From NCBI GenBank assembly GCA_011037195.1, contig JAAEAF010014513.1:57854-121853 (forward strand): a stretch of 64,000 bases of DNA, read 5' to 3'. The notes below the pieces were generated by a model. That model saw nothing but the letters and a program-made list of their open reading frames with translations, did not search any database and was not told the DNA's origin. The DNA is from Triatoma infestans (taxonomy: Eukaryota > Arthropoda > Insecta > Hemiptera > Reduviidae). The translations under genes and the position numbers were made by a program. Below are positions 33,207 through 45,229 of this stretch, piece after piece (the stretch's first letter is position 1; each line of letters opens with the position of its first letter).

Positions 33207-33850
33207 GTCTCTCCATCCACACTAATTAACAATATTAATAGACGGTACAGATCATATTTAAAATACAATAATTATTAATTCAAACTGTATAATAACAAAG
33301 CCAAATTATTACATAATGGCCAGCCAGCAGCTCATCATCAAACACTTGAAATTACAACAAAAGTGACTGTCCACTTTTTCTAAATTAAATTATTTCTGAG
33401 AATTAGTTTTCAGATCAGCTCATGATGAGAAAGTAATTAAAATTAAAATTTTCCAAAACAGAGCTGCTCCATGGAAACAAACTATGTGACCTAGATATAT
33501 GAGAAATAATCGGGTGAGAAACATTCAAAACGACTTTCTTCAAATTTTCAAATAATTTTAATATGTATCATTTCCAATGTATTTCTTTTTTATTATTCTT
33601 GTTAATAGAGAGAATTTTTGTGTTTTCTATGTTTCTGATGTATGCAATGTTTAGTTAGTACTGTAGTCATGTCAGTCGGTTTTTTAGTTTTGCAGTCGTA
33701 CTTATGTTGGTACAGTCTACTTTTTAAATATTGAGATGCCTGTCCTATGTATGTAGGTGGGCATTGTAAACAATTTATTTTATAAATAACACCTGATAAT
33801 AAAGTTGTAGGTGTGGGGTCTTTGAGTTTAGAAAAGAGTTTTTTTAGATG
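33207..33850 (-). pseudogene. Penelope GIY-YIG endonuclease fragment, right arm of inverted repeat
   Basis: On -, this arm keeps the GIY-YIG reading open: GVIYKINCLQCPPTYIGQAS, then LKSRLYQHKYDC, so the GIY and YIG halves (IYKI and TYIG), a conserved Arg and a His are visible. The reading stops after HKHKNSLY, before the catalytic glutamate. It opens in a fused 107-codon frame (33602-33925) whose first 25 residues come from another transposon. No reverse transcriptase is attached. Confidence 0.75.
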
Positions 33851-34275
33851 TTGCAGTAGCAGCCAAATACAGAATTGAGTACGACAGGCGTAATCACGTT
33901 CTAGCAAATACTGTACTTGCTGCACGTGATACAGATATCTACCGTCCCGTCGAAGATACTGTGCACCGTCTGATGTGACAAACCTAGCGACAATGGCACT
34001 CTGCGCGTGCTAAGGGTAGAATCGTCATCAAACACATTCAAGATGCGTTGACATGAATTTTCGTAAGAACGATCATGTTTCCTCGGTAGTTTATTCTCAC
34101 AGAACCGGTTTCCCCCAGTCTTATAATGCGCTGCTTATATGGTTTCCTGTTAGGCCAACGGCTAGCATACTCAGTTGCAGCTTCCGTGCTGCCGTTACAA
34201 AACCCACAAATAAAAACCATATCTCCGTATTCTATGACAAAGAACTCCGGCATTTTGAATGTATGGCCAGCTAAA
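33851..34275 (-). pseudogene. Broken DUF4817-type transposase N-terminus
   Basis: The minus-strand frame 34038-34253 begins MPEFFVIEYGDMVFICGFCN, then GSTEAATEYASRWPNRKP and RLGETGSV. This fits the helix-turn-helix DUF4817 domain of many arthropod transposable elements (EYADM-F-YGFCNGN..A..EY..RFPNR). After frame breaks, STRRVPLSLGLSHQTVHSIF and QVQYLLERDYACRTQFCIWL continue the usual second helix-turn-helix and linker. The coding text stops at 33851, where Penelope sequence starts; the DDE catalytic half is missing. Confidence 0.7.
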
Positions 34276-34893
34276 TCACGACTAAATGTTTCTGTTTATT
34301 AGAAATGGACGAATTTCTAACGTGAGATAACAATTCCAAAGTTCATTACAGGATTATGAATTAATCTTGTGATATTTTGGTAACAGCTCTCAATTTTCAT
34401 TTTGTGTTTTTTTTTTACATTTATTTCGCATTTTCTTTAAGAAAACAATAAAGAAACCCCATGATATTATTATCGTTGGAAAGCTGGTGAAATGTAGATA
34501 TTTTTTCTGTAACCGGACCGTACGCTAGCCTTAAAGAAATTTATAAGAAAATACTATTGAAAAGTGGTTTTTAACAATCGAAGCGCTGTAGAGTTGAGTT
34601 TAATGTCTCTGAAAAACCTTATAATTAATTCAATTAAAATAAAACTTCTGTATCTTATAGGAAATTTAATGATCTTTCCAAAAATGTAATTGAATATGAT
34701 TTATGTTAAAAACTTGTTGAGATATAATCAGTTTTATGAGAAAAAGTAGGAAAATTGAAAATTTTCCAAAATGAAGAATAACTTTTGAAGGCGAACGAAT
34801 CGGACCATGGCTTATTAGAAATTTTTTGTTCCAAATAAAGTGAAAAAACCATATGCCGAAGTATTGCCAGAGGTTGCTGTTACACCCTGTATA
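34276..34893 (-). mobile_element. 5' part and terminus of the DUF4817 transposon
   Basis: Upstream of the transposase remnant the sequence ends, on +, in TTACACCCTGTA (34881-34892). That is TACAGGGTGTAA on -, a terminus I associate with this class of arthropod elements. The rest is AT-rich leader with no gene. The opposite terminus is not found, in line with truncation at 33851. Confidence 0.45.
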
Positions 34894-35085
34894 GACTTTG
34901 TAAAGCGGTTTCAAATGGATTTTGGTTAGTTTCCGGGAGACCAGAAACTAGACTAGACCGCCTTTGCAAGTTTTGCTGAAGGGCCGCCTGTGAGAGTATG
35001 AGTTTTATAAAAATGCACCCCTTATATTTCTGGATGAACAGCTTTCATTTTGTAATTACATTTACGATATAGGTTGTGTTCGAAA
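34894..35085. other. Unassigned DNA
   Basis: No feature recognised. Confidence 0.4.
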
Positions 35086-35089
35086 GTCT

Positions 35090-36900
35090 TTTAGTGATTC
35101 ATTAATCTTTCCCATATTTAAAAAAGGCAAAGTTAACGATGTATCAAATGATAGAGGCATTTCGTGCTTAAATATAATGTCCACATTTTTTTTCAGGACT
35201 TCTTTTAAATCGGTTAGAAACGATTGTCAAGGAAAATAACGTATTAAGTGAAAACCAATTTGGGTTTCGACGCGGATACTGAACTTTGGATAATCTTTTC
35301 GTTTTAATTAACCTAGTAAATCTGACTTTTCTAAAACCAAGACATAAACTCTACTATTATTTTATAGATTTCAGAGCAGCTTTTTGTGTACGTAGATCAT
35401 GCCTCTTTAATGTACAAACTCTATAATGTGTGGGTGTATCTTCCAAATTTATTCGAGTTGTGAAAAATTTCTTCTCTTCCGGCTGTCGGCAGTCCGAGTG
35501 GGGAGGGTATAACGGAGTTTTTTAGGATGACTAGCGGAGTAAGAAATGGCTGCTTCTTCAGTCATTTCCTCTTCTCCATTATTTGTCTAAGGAAGTGGAG
35601 GGCAGTATAAGAATTGCAGCACTTAAATCAACATTCTAGTATATGCGGATGACGCTATGCTCAACTCTGATAATCCTGTACTTCTGCAGAGAAATATTAA
35701 TGTTACCGAGGCATATTGTCAAAGATGGGGTCTCTCTATAAACTCAAACAAATCAAAGATAGTTGTCTTCAGGAAAGGAGGTCGATTAGCTGCTAGCGAA
35801 CGTTCGTTCTGCAAGGGCCACAAGATTGAGATTTAAAGCGGCAATAAATAAAGTCCGGTCTTCATTTATTGTCGCAATAAGATCCCACTTAGCATGAAAG
35901 ATCAGTTATTTAATTCAGTTGCGAGAGCTATAGTTTGTTTTGGAGCTCAAATCTGCGGATCTCATAATTTTGACCTTCTCGAAAAATTTCAAAGATACTT
36001 CTTTAAGAAGCTGTTTTTTCTGCCCTCCTGCACTCCGTCCTACATGCTTCATATTGAAACCGCAACAGCTCCTCTCTTCCTGTACTCTTACGAGACTAAA
36101 TTTCAATCCCTCCCGGATGTCGGTCTCCCACGTACTCAACTTTGGATAATCCGTTCATTTTAATTAACCTATTAAATCTGACTTTTCTAAAGCCAAGACA
36201 TAAACTGCTATTATTTTATAGATTTCAGAACCACCTTCAGAACATGCCTCTTTAATGTACAACTCAATAATGTGGCTATCTCTTCCAATTTATTCGAGTT
36301 CTGAAAAATTTGTACTCTTCCGCGCTGTCGGCAGTACGCTTCGGAACTTATCAGGAAAAATGTGGGTTTCTTTGGACAATGGAGAGCACTAGCTCAGAAG
36401 TATTCGATTGAGGTAGATTTCTCATTAAATAGCCGTGAAACATGGCAAGAAAATTCAAATATTCTTATGAAGATTAGAGACAGTTTTCGGGAGGGAGTCT
36501 CTTAGGTGGACCAGAGTATAGAACGCTTTCTTTTGTATAGGACTTGGTGGACGTAAACTCTCAATTCAGACTTTTTTTGTTGTGAAAATGCAACAAATAA
36601 GTTATTATTAAGTGATACGCTTTGGCTTTACTCAGAGGGGAACTATTACCCTTGAGATGCGTCCCTTGGAACGAAGATGTAGACCCCCAGAAGCTGTGTC
36701 CTCTTTGTGTCCAAGAAGATCTTTTTCACTTTCTGGTTGACTGTCCGACATTAACGGAGCTCCGATCTCAATATTTGTGGTAATTTAGTGTTACTAGTCA
36801 TCATATTGTTAATTCTCTCTCTTCTTCAGATTGTAGACCTCTTATTACCTTTGCTAAACTAGCCTGAAACTATAGATTAAAACAGCTCAATTCTTAATTT
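35090..36900 (+). pseudogene. Decayed non-LTR retrotransposon reverse transcriptase
   Basis: A broken reading shows LINE reverse-transcriptase blocks in order: LIFPIFKKGKVNDVSNDRGI (35106 on), ENQFGFRRG (35250-35276), FIDFRAAF (near 35370), YADD (35642-35653) with LSINSNKSKIVVFRKGG after it, a thumb/connection piece (35894-36163: FQRYFFKKLFFLPSCTPSY) and a terminal knuckle CPLCVQEDLFHFLVDCP (about 36697-36747). The catalytic YADD is intact but stops and frameshifts are many. About 100 bp around 35282-35385 recurs at 36136-36236, so the copy is rearranged. It ends near 36970 in AATAATAATG. It differs from the LINE at 22-23 kb. Confidence 0.8.
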
Positions 36901-36970
36901 TATTTAGTATACATTTAGCTAATTTAGTTCATTACGTTTATTTAATTAAAGTTTATTAATAATAATGAAA

Positions 36971-38335
36971 GAGCGCTTTTCTGGAAAATGGGTCCAACAA
37001 TTTTCTCTAAAAACATCGTATTCTAACACTACAAGCATATAGATCTGTCAGATTTTTGGGATGCTCTGAGGGGGGGAGGGATTAAGTAAGTTTCAACGTC
37101 AGGCTTTTCTAAACTGAAGTGCAATTTCAATGCTTTGTACGATGATACACCTCAATGGAATGCATTGTTAGAATATTACCAAATTCGGACTTAAGTTGCT
37201 TGTTATATACATGATTCTTAAGAGCTAGTTGAAAACTATTGTTAATTTTCTGAAAATAGATTGTGATGTACTGTTTGAAAGCAGAACCAACACTTTAAGA
37301 ATTTGATTTAAGCTCTTTTTATTTTACAATAAACTGGCAGGTCCATAGAAAATTGAAATGAATCCAGAAAACTTGTATTTCTGCCATTTTAAGTATTTCA
37401 GTCAATATCCACCCGCATATTGTATGTAGTATGTTGCTATTGTATGATGTTATTATTATACTGAGAAAATATTAATAGTTGAAAATATTAAAGAATATAG
37501 CTGGCAAGGTTGTTCAATTTTGTGTGTGTGTGTGTTCTGGCCATCTTTTTGTTGATAACGGTGATAAAGTGTATTGTCATAGAGTAGTGATTATTATCAA
37601 GGTAAAATGTAAATATCCTCAGCCAATAATAATTCTACAGAATTATCTTGTACCAATATACCAACTAAAGGTACGTGTATTTACTAGGGACAGTAATGGT
37701 ATTCAGGTATTTAGTATATTGCTGGTGGTGGGGGACGATAATAAGACTTGTTAGAGGGGAGATTCGGACAAGGTTGACTGTATTTTATAATATAGTTCCA
37801 TCATTTAACTTCATCACTGCTACCATAGCAACATAACTTTATTATCATTTCTAATTTTATATATACATAGGTATATTTGAAGTGAGGAATTCTCAGAGGA
37901 GATATTTTTTTTACTAAGAATATTAGTGGGTGAAGGGGAGGCCATTGATAGTAAGGTGCTTAAAATGTATGAAGGTCACGAGTGATTGTGTACACGTGAG
38001 CGGAGAGATAGGCCCACCTTGCCAGTCACCACTCACGTGTCTTCTATACGCCGCATACACCTGGGTTATACTACTCACTCTATCTCATTCCCCCTACCTA
38101 TTCACTCTTGCATCCTATATGATTACGTTCATGTCAATAAACTTCACACACACACGCAAACAGGCAGAGAGAGAGAGCTATAATTTAATTAAGAAATTAA
38201 AGAAAACAAAATGAGATGAAATACTTGACGATTTTCTCTTTATTACACTTCAGATAGATCAATTTTCTTCAGCATTAATCAGAATTTTTATTTCCACTTC
38301 ATTTCAAACTTGGTATTAATTTCCACACATAAATA
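36971..38335. other. Unassigned DNA
   Basis: A (GT)n run near 37520-37534 and a small (CA)n/(GA)n cluster near 38145-38176. Frames of 65-94 codons overlap each other and show no domain. Confidence 0.4.
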
Positions 38336-38339
38336 CCTT

Positions 38340-39000
38340 TCATTTGTATTAGAAACATTTTCCCAGGAAATGATACAAGTGGCCGCCTGGCCCTTTATGG
38401 GCTGTTGCGCCATACGTTAAGACACGAGTCCTTTTTCGTACTTCCTTTACACACACATAATATATATTCCATTCGCTAAAAAACATTTTTTCGCATTTAG
38501 GAGACCTCACAATACGTATATTACTACTCAGTTTTATAAAATGGACACCATCGCAAGCTTTCTCTTTAAGTTGTAAGAGAAAGTAAAAAAAAAACTTTTG
38601 TGAAACACTCGCTCGACATTTTCTTAGCGCAATTTACACAGTTATAATTGATTAATTCTCTTCAAATATATAATTGGTACTGTTGAGATGTTTAATTGTT
38701 TTCAATTTACATATAACTGGGAGAATCTAAACTTTATATAACGTCTTTTTTGAGGGAAGCGCACCCATCCCAAAACCCCTTTGCTTAAATCGATTTTCCC
38801 GGTGAAATGTTTCCAATAAAAGTTGTAGCTCTATGTATGATGTAGTTAATATCCCAAGTTTAAAGAAAATCTTTGGATGCATTTTTTTCGAGAAAATCTT
38901 AAAAAACTGAAAAATCTTGTCTGTAAAGTGGTACTTCCGGTTGGCCGATTTTGTCCAAAAACTTGATTTTAGAGAGGTGTTGTGGGTTTGTCAGTTAGTT
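38340..39000. repeat. Dispersed repeat family A, two segments
   Basis: Segment one ends TTGTAAGAGAAAGTAAAA at about 38569-38586. Segment two has GAAATGTTTCCAATAAAAGT, TTTAAAGAAAATCTTTGGAT and AGTGGTACTTCCGGTTGGCC. Confidence 0.65.
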
Positions 39001-39244
39001 TAATTACATTTACACAAGAACGTAAACATTGTAACGTTGCAGTGTTAAAGAAAAATTCTTATTCAGTTGTATTAATTTAGAGTAAGAGAAAGTGGTGTGA
39101 GGTTTCACCCTAGTTGTGTTCACTTTATCGCGATTCTATAAAAAAAAAATTGCTCCAACGATTTTTTTAAACTTTGGATACTAATTACCAGATAAGGACA
39201 AATAAACATGATGCAATAAACATATTAAACATTTTCCCAGATCA

Positions 39245-39310
39245 CATTAGTTGTCGCACTGCCGGAAGTATAGTTGTAGTATAGTTGTCGCACTGCCGGA
39301 AGTGATAGTT
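39245..39310 (+). repeat. Short tandem duplication, about 34 bp
   Basis: TAGTTGTCGCACTGCCGGAA followed by GT-ATAGTTGTA occurs twice in a row within a family A fragment (the phrase is its -cacTtccggAAgt- part). Confidence 0.7.
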
Positions 39311-39870
39311 GTACTAAAATTTTCCAGCAAATAAAAATTTAGCAGTTACCTATGAAGTTTCGAACTGGGCTAAGCGTACTTCCCAGTTACAAGTTCATTC
39401 TCATAACCACTGTACCAACCCCTAACTATAACCTTTCTTCTATTTTAATCATTGTAGCCCAAAAGAAAACGTATGTTTGTGAGGAATCATATGCTTTTAC
39501 AAAACGATAATGCGCAGAAATTGTCAATTTTTGTTTTCTTCCTCAGTAATTATCATATGTTGAATATTAATATCACGGCCTGTTCATTAAAAAACGATTT
39601 ATCTAAATATGGGCCACCATTCCCATTTTATTTGGTCAGCGTTGTATTTGCTATATATATATATGAAACGTCATCAGTTGGTAATATTGACCCAACCACA
39701 ACAGCTATGGAGCCGCTGAGTGTATAAACTCATTTTGACTGAGACTGATAATTGAATCCCGTTTTTGCTTTCTCTAACGAGATCGTGACAAGTTTTCGAT
39801 GTCGTCATAATATCGGAAATATACGTTTTAGGTCTCCTGAGTTCGAAAAAGTGGTGTTTAGAAATTGGTC
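39311..39870. other. Unassigned DNA
   Basis: Frames at 39473-39727 and 39674-39913 lack domains. Nothing else is seen. Confidence 0.35.
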
Positions 39871-39874
39871 TGTA

Positions 39875-41040
39875 AGTGTAGCGTGCGTGCATGCATGTGG
39901 TTTGTATCAGCATATCTCAAAACCGGAAAATCGCGGCAAGTTAAAAATTTCATTTAAGTTCCACCAATACTGTTTTAGGCAAAATCGGTCAACAGGAAGA
40001 ACCATTTTACTGAATATATTTTTCAGTTTTTTAAGATTTTCTCAAAACAATGCCTCCAAGATTTTCTTTAAACTTGGGATATTAACTGTATTGTCAACCG
40101 TATTGGTGGAACTTAAATAAAATATTAACTTTGAACTTTCCGCGATTTTCCGGTTTTGTTTTCGCGGGGAGGGGGATTAAAGTAGCCATTTCTTCAAGGC
40201 CCTTGCTCCTGGCGGGATATCTTTTAGCCTGTAATACGAACCAGTCATCCTCCTACATTCACACAAATATATAGCCCCTGCAAAGCTAGTTGATACGTGT
40301 GAATATCGAGGACTGGTAGAATTGAATAGTGTAGCATGACTGTCTCATTCAATACTTTCTTACACCAATATAGTATAATGAAAAATTATAGACTAAATAA
40401 TCTAGAGCTGTTTGATAACAGAATTGTTTATAGTAAAGAGGTCGGTGATAAAGAGGAACGAACGGAGTGGAGCCAGTGGAGACTTGATAGTGCTGGGCCG
40501 TCTCCTACATCAATATTGCTGCCATGCTCTTGACAACCATTCTTCACCTCCTCGTCCATTATGACCTTGTTTATCTCTCTCCCTGTTATATCATCCTCCC
40601 TGTCTGTAAAATAGGTCTCCATCATCATTATCTTTGCTGCCTTCTTATATCCCTTCTGTTTTGTAAACAAAGTTATGATGAGGAACTTTCGTCTTTCTGC
40701 TGGCCTAGATATTAATTGATTAAGAAAACTCTTGAACAGTTACATTTGGTTACCTTCTTTCACTGCCTAGTAACAGCAAGTAATGCGATCGTGTCAAATT
40801 TTCGAAATACAGTTTACACCAAACAACATATTTTGAGTTTCCCAGAGTACTAGTGTTTTGGGCGAATTTTTCTTGAAAATGGCTGCCACGTTTTTCTTTA
40901 AACTTGAAAAACTTACTGCACACTTACAAATGTATAGTTTTATTTGAAAGTTAGTCCGGGTAAATTGATTTTTGAGGATAAGTTGTGAGGAATGTGTGTT
41001 ATTAGATTTTACAAGTTGTTAGTGTTTGTTCATAGTAATT
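39875..41040. repeat. Dispersed repeat family A, scattered fragments
   Basis: Recognisable at 39905-40140 (TTTCTCAAAACAATGCCTCC, TCAACAGGAAGAACCATTTT) and 40770-41000 (GCAAGTAATGCGATCGTGTC, TCTTGAAAATGGCTGCCACG). Between them, 40230-40740 shows no gene; its overlapping small frames on both strands are not supported. Confidence 0.5.
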
Positions 41041-42674
41041 GGCTCTTTCTTCTGGACTACACTAATGTGAATTAGCCATGAAGAAATTTTAACAATAATA
41101 TACAGGAATCTGATACTTTTGATATACCTAGTGATATAATAATACTGATATATATACCCCTGTGGGCAGTCTTTTGTTCGAAAAAGAATGGTAAATCTTA
41201 GTTAATATTAAATCTATTAAAAAATCCATTGCAAAAATGTCCACATGTAATTAATTGGAGATGAACTAGTATCGACTGAGTAGAGATCTTCACTTTGTAT
41301 GATTATTTAAAATTAGATTTGGGAGATGTTAGATCCAACCATAATTATAAGTAAAGGTGGGGAGCTGAAGTCACTATCCTCGAGGCAATAGGAACCGTGA
41401 CGTGCTCACCATTCGCTTCCAATAAGATTCGGCGTTTCGCTATAGCACAAAACAAAACACAAAATATAGGACTAAAGCCCTATTTGTAATGGGCGCAGCA
41501 CCAATTCTCAACATTTCTATGTTTATGTCAGGACAACTGAATAAACATTTTCAAGTTTAAAGAAAATTTGTTAAATGTTTTTCTTTTATTACTGACCACT
41601 AGTAATAGATATGTTAAGACCCCATTCAGGGTAAAATAACTGTTACTGACCCATATATGATATATTTGTTTCAGGTAATACGAAATACTTGCAAGCCGTA
41701 GGGGACTAGAGTTTATAAACAAAAATATCTGGGTAAACATTCACAGCTCTTTCTCAAACTGATTCTCAAGGCACAACAGGTACGTGAATGCCATTACAAC
41801 ATTGTCTAGCAGTTAGCGTTCATCAACAACAACAAAAAAAACATTTTCAGTAAAGTCACACATCAGGTCCCGAAACCTTCGTGTCTGATGCGTTGCAGTA
41901 CCTGAACGGAGTACCAAGTTTGAGCTGTCTGATTTTTGGTTTTCCAGATATTTTGTTCAGACTTATCATAACAGATAATTTGTATCGTACACAGAGGGAC
42001 TTCATAACATGTATTTCTGGTATAAACACAAGTTCCAGTTTTGTTCTGTTTGTTATCTGTTTTCATGAAACTGGTTTCAGTGATTTTTCCTTTAATTTTG
42101 TAAACTTTTCAAAGAGACACAGATAGTCTTATTTCAATCGTTTTTCCATGGAAATTGATTTTTTATTTCTGACATAATGTTATGTCAGTTAATATGATAT
42201 ATAAACTCAAGGAATTTTAGGAATTTGAATAATTATTCTAAGAAGAATCGTATATGTATTTTATTGAAAATTTTTTATAGAAATAATCAAAAATAGGTAC
42301 CACTAAAAAGTACCTAGTAAGTACTAACGATGGAATATGAAGTTTGGTTACTATTGTATGTACGTTTATGTATACCTTGCACATGTGTTCATTACAGACA
42401 TACATTATACCTAACGATATATGTATATCTATATTAGTATAATCCACCAACTATGTGTCAATGTATGACGTATATCGTAAATATAGTTGGCCTCAGCGTG
42501 TGTATGTCCACTGTGACAAGTTGAAGTGTACTGTCAAGGCTGCCAACTGACATCTATAAACTTCCATTGTCCACTTCACTTCTGCTGCTAATGATGTATC
42601 TAGAAAGGGGGCAGAGAGTTGTTCAATTAGCGGAGGCCCTGCGAAATTTTTAATATTTCTTTATATATATATAT

Positions 42675-42676
<2 letters not shown>
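41041..42676. other. Unassigned DNA with family A scraps
   Basis: Family A words near 41540-41590 and 41830-42120 (ACATTTTCAGTAAAGTCACA, AAACTGGTTTCAGTGATTTT). No gene supported. A short TA run at 42663-42675 leads into the poly-T. Confidence 0.4.

Positions 42677-42723
<47 letters not shown>
42677..42723 (+). repeat. Poly-T tract, 47 bases
   Basis: An unbroken T-run. It may be the poly-A tail of a minus-strand retrotransposed sequence or simple-sequence growth. The downstream GTAAGAGAAAGTGTACTTG marks a family A end at 42766. Confidence 0.9.
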
Positions 42724-42725
<2 letters not shown>

Positions 42726-44320
42726 TATGGCTTGGGTGTTTTATTAGATTTCTTTATCTTATGGTTGTAAGAGAAAGTGTACTTGTCTGAAAATTTATGA
42801 AATTCAGTTTTTACGGATGTATTTATGTGAACAGCATAATGTAAAAAAAAGCAAAAACAAAAACACCGATTCACATGGCGAGAGTTTCGGTCAGAATCCT
42901 TCGATTGGACATGCTTCGTTGGACTCTTTCAGATTTGAAAAAAAAATTATAATATAAGTATCCTGTCTAATTGAAGAAAAAAAAAAAATGCGCTGTTATT
43001 AGAAATAGATGTTTTGAATTGCCCTGAGTACGAAATAGTGGTTTTTAAAATTTGACCTCTATGTATATGTGGGAGAGGGGCCTGGCTCAAAAGCAGAAAG
43101 TTTAAAACCTGATATATTATTTTGAATCCAGTAGCAGACTGGACACATAGTTTTGGATCAAAGTAATGTCACCTTTACTGAATAGATTTGTTTCTGTTTT
43201 ATGCAGTTTTCTTGGAAATGTCTTCATTTTTATTTGGTACAGTTAGCTACAGTCCAAGGATGTACAGCTTTTAGGTGTAACATTTTTGCCGGGAAAGGTG
43301 GCTTCAGCGGTGGGTGGCAACTGCGAAATCTTATAGAAGAGCCTTTTCATTGTAACGTTTGTTTCCCAACTAGCAGTGTGCAGGACAACTAAATATTCCT
43401 ACCTTTAAACTGATTTGTCAGTCTGTGGGAAATGCAGTGAATTAATGGATCAAAATAGTATTTATGTTGAAAACGACTCTGGTTGTGTCTAAATGTTGTG
43501 TACTTACTATAACAAACACATAGACATTTTCATTCGAAAAGCTTTCCTGAAAAATGTTTGTGAAATTGAATGTGGAATTGCGATATTGAGCTGTACCTTC
43601 CTGAAACTGTCATTCACTTATCAAGTTCACTTCTCATTTTGTTTAATAAATAAATTTAATTTAACTTTCATTAAAAGTTTCCAACTTTATTATTTACTTA
43701 GTTGGCGATTGTAAAGATGAATGTCTGGAAGTACCGCTATTTTACCCTTCAACTGAGGTAGTAAAAAAGAATTTACATCCTTGAATAACGATCGACGGTG
43801 GTCCGGCCAGCCGCCTGAACGAACGTCGTTGATAAGTGAAAGTAAAGTTGGAGTTGAAGGGCACAACATTTGTAACTAGTAGTCAGTAATAATGGAGGAC
43901 TCAAAGTACTACCATGAAGTTGGTCACGAATACCAGAGTGTTACTCTTCTTTTTTTTTAACAGCTTTCTCTCACTGTTGGAAGAGCAAGTATTGCGTTTA
44001 TGTCAAATTTTTTAAATTAGTATTCACCGGAAATAGATGTTTTGTGACTCTACGAAAAAAAAAGTTTGTAACGAGCATATGTGTGGATGAGTGAGCTAAG
44101 ATCCCAAAAATGTGAATAAACTAATATCTCCAAAATGAAAAAAAATCACAGAAGCGCAAAGTTGATATCCCGTTTAAGTATTACCACTGGATCAAGATAA
44201 AGGTCCAAATCCGACAATCGGAAGTACTAAACAATGGTCTTCTTTTATCATTTTGTGGTCTTTTCAAAAATGGATCCAATGATTTTTCTTTAAACTTCGC
44301 AGACTCATCACTAAATTCTG
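42724..44320. other. Unassigned DNA with family A scraps
   Basis: Family A words occur near 43140-43215 and 43975-44060 (GAAGAGCAAGTATTGCGTTT). A 73-codon frame at 43493-43714 and a 63-codon frame at 43201-43392 have no recognised domain. Confidence 0.4.
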
Positions 44321-44329
44321 GTATTTTAT

Positions 44330-44520
44330 CTATCTGTCGTAGCATGTTTATTTTTGTCGTTTCTCGACGGTTTCGGATTTTCATGCATCATCACAATAAG
44401 GTAGTGAACTCTGACGATGGATAGAATCTGATACAGATTATAATGACAAAAAGAAGCATGCTGAGACGAAAAAAATCCCAGATGTAATCCAGCATTGCGG
44501 ACCCATCCGCTTATTCACTC
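44330..44520. mobile_element. Hammerhead-like family 2 fold-back copy
   Basis: Left arm (-): GTGATGA, T, GCAT-GAAA-ATCC, GAAAC, CGTCG (44365-44394). Right arm (+): CTGACGA, T, GGATAGAATCTGATAC (44411-44436), degraded in GAAAC. Outer arm words such as GTATTTTAT...CGTAGCATG recur, reversed, at the right. The right tail CAGATGTAATCCAGCATTGC then GGACCCATCC matches the tail of the 53.2-kb copy. Confidence 0.55.
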
Positions 44521-45225
44521 ACATAAAGTGCATATCAGTTTTGTTTGAAACATCACTGAGGCTGGACAGAGACGCTGTATTAGAATGACATCACATCTAA
44601 GTAATCCTTAAGCCCCAAAAAATCAGCAGCATCAAATCTTTCGCCTTTATTTTAAAAAATAGTATCACCAAAATTAAATTAACTTATTAAATTTGATTAT
44701 TGATCTAAAATGCAATTAAATGTTTGGCTGTTTACAATAGTTTATACAGTCTTGTAGACTGTAGCATTACGTTAAAGTATAAAAGGAGATAATTATAGTT
44801 GAAATAGTACAAAGTGGGTGGGGGTGCATTGTGGTAGGAGTGAGATGGAGGTGAAAGGGGAGCCGAGTATTGTTGCAGGACTGCCGTGTGCTCACCAGAT
44901 AGTACAGATGGCCACGGCCGGTTATATAAATAATGTCAAGGCAGTTCATAATATTGGAAGTCAAGGATCAATTCAGTGTTGGTTATATTGATTTTTTTCA
45001 TAAATTCTATTCCTGTCTCTTATCGTTCTTTCTTTTTATTTAATATAATCAATCAAAATCATTTCTTTTTCTTTTATTAATTTCACATACTCTGTTGGCG
45101 AAAGTAATATGCGATATGTAACATTCTTTCAATTGAGTAAACATTCTTGACGGGGGAATACAAGCTTTGAGGACCTTTGAGTACGAATCCACTAAAAATA
45201 GAGATAAGAGTCGTAAAAAATCTGG
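44521..45225. other. Unassigned DNA
   Basis: No supported gene; a 65-codon minus frame (44767-44964) is His/Thr/Ser-rich. Confidence 0.4.
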
Positions 45226-45229
45226 TATG

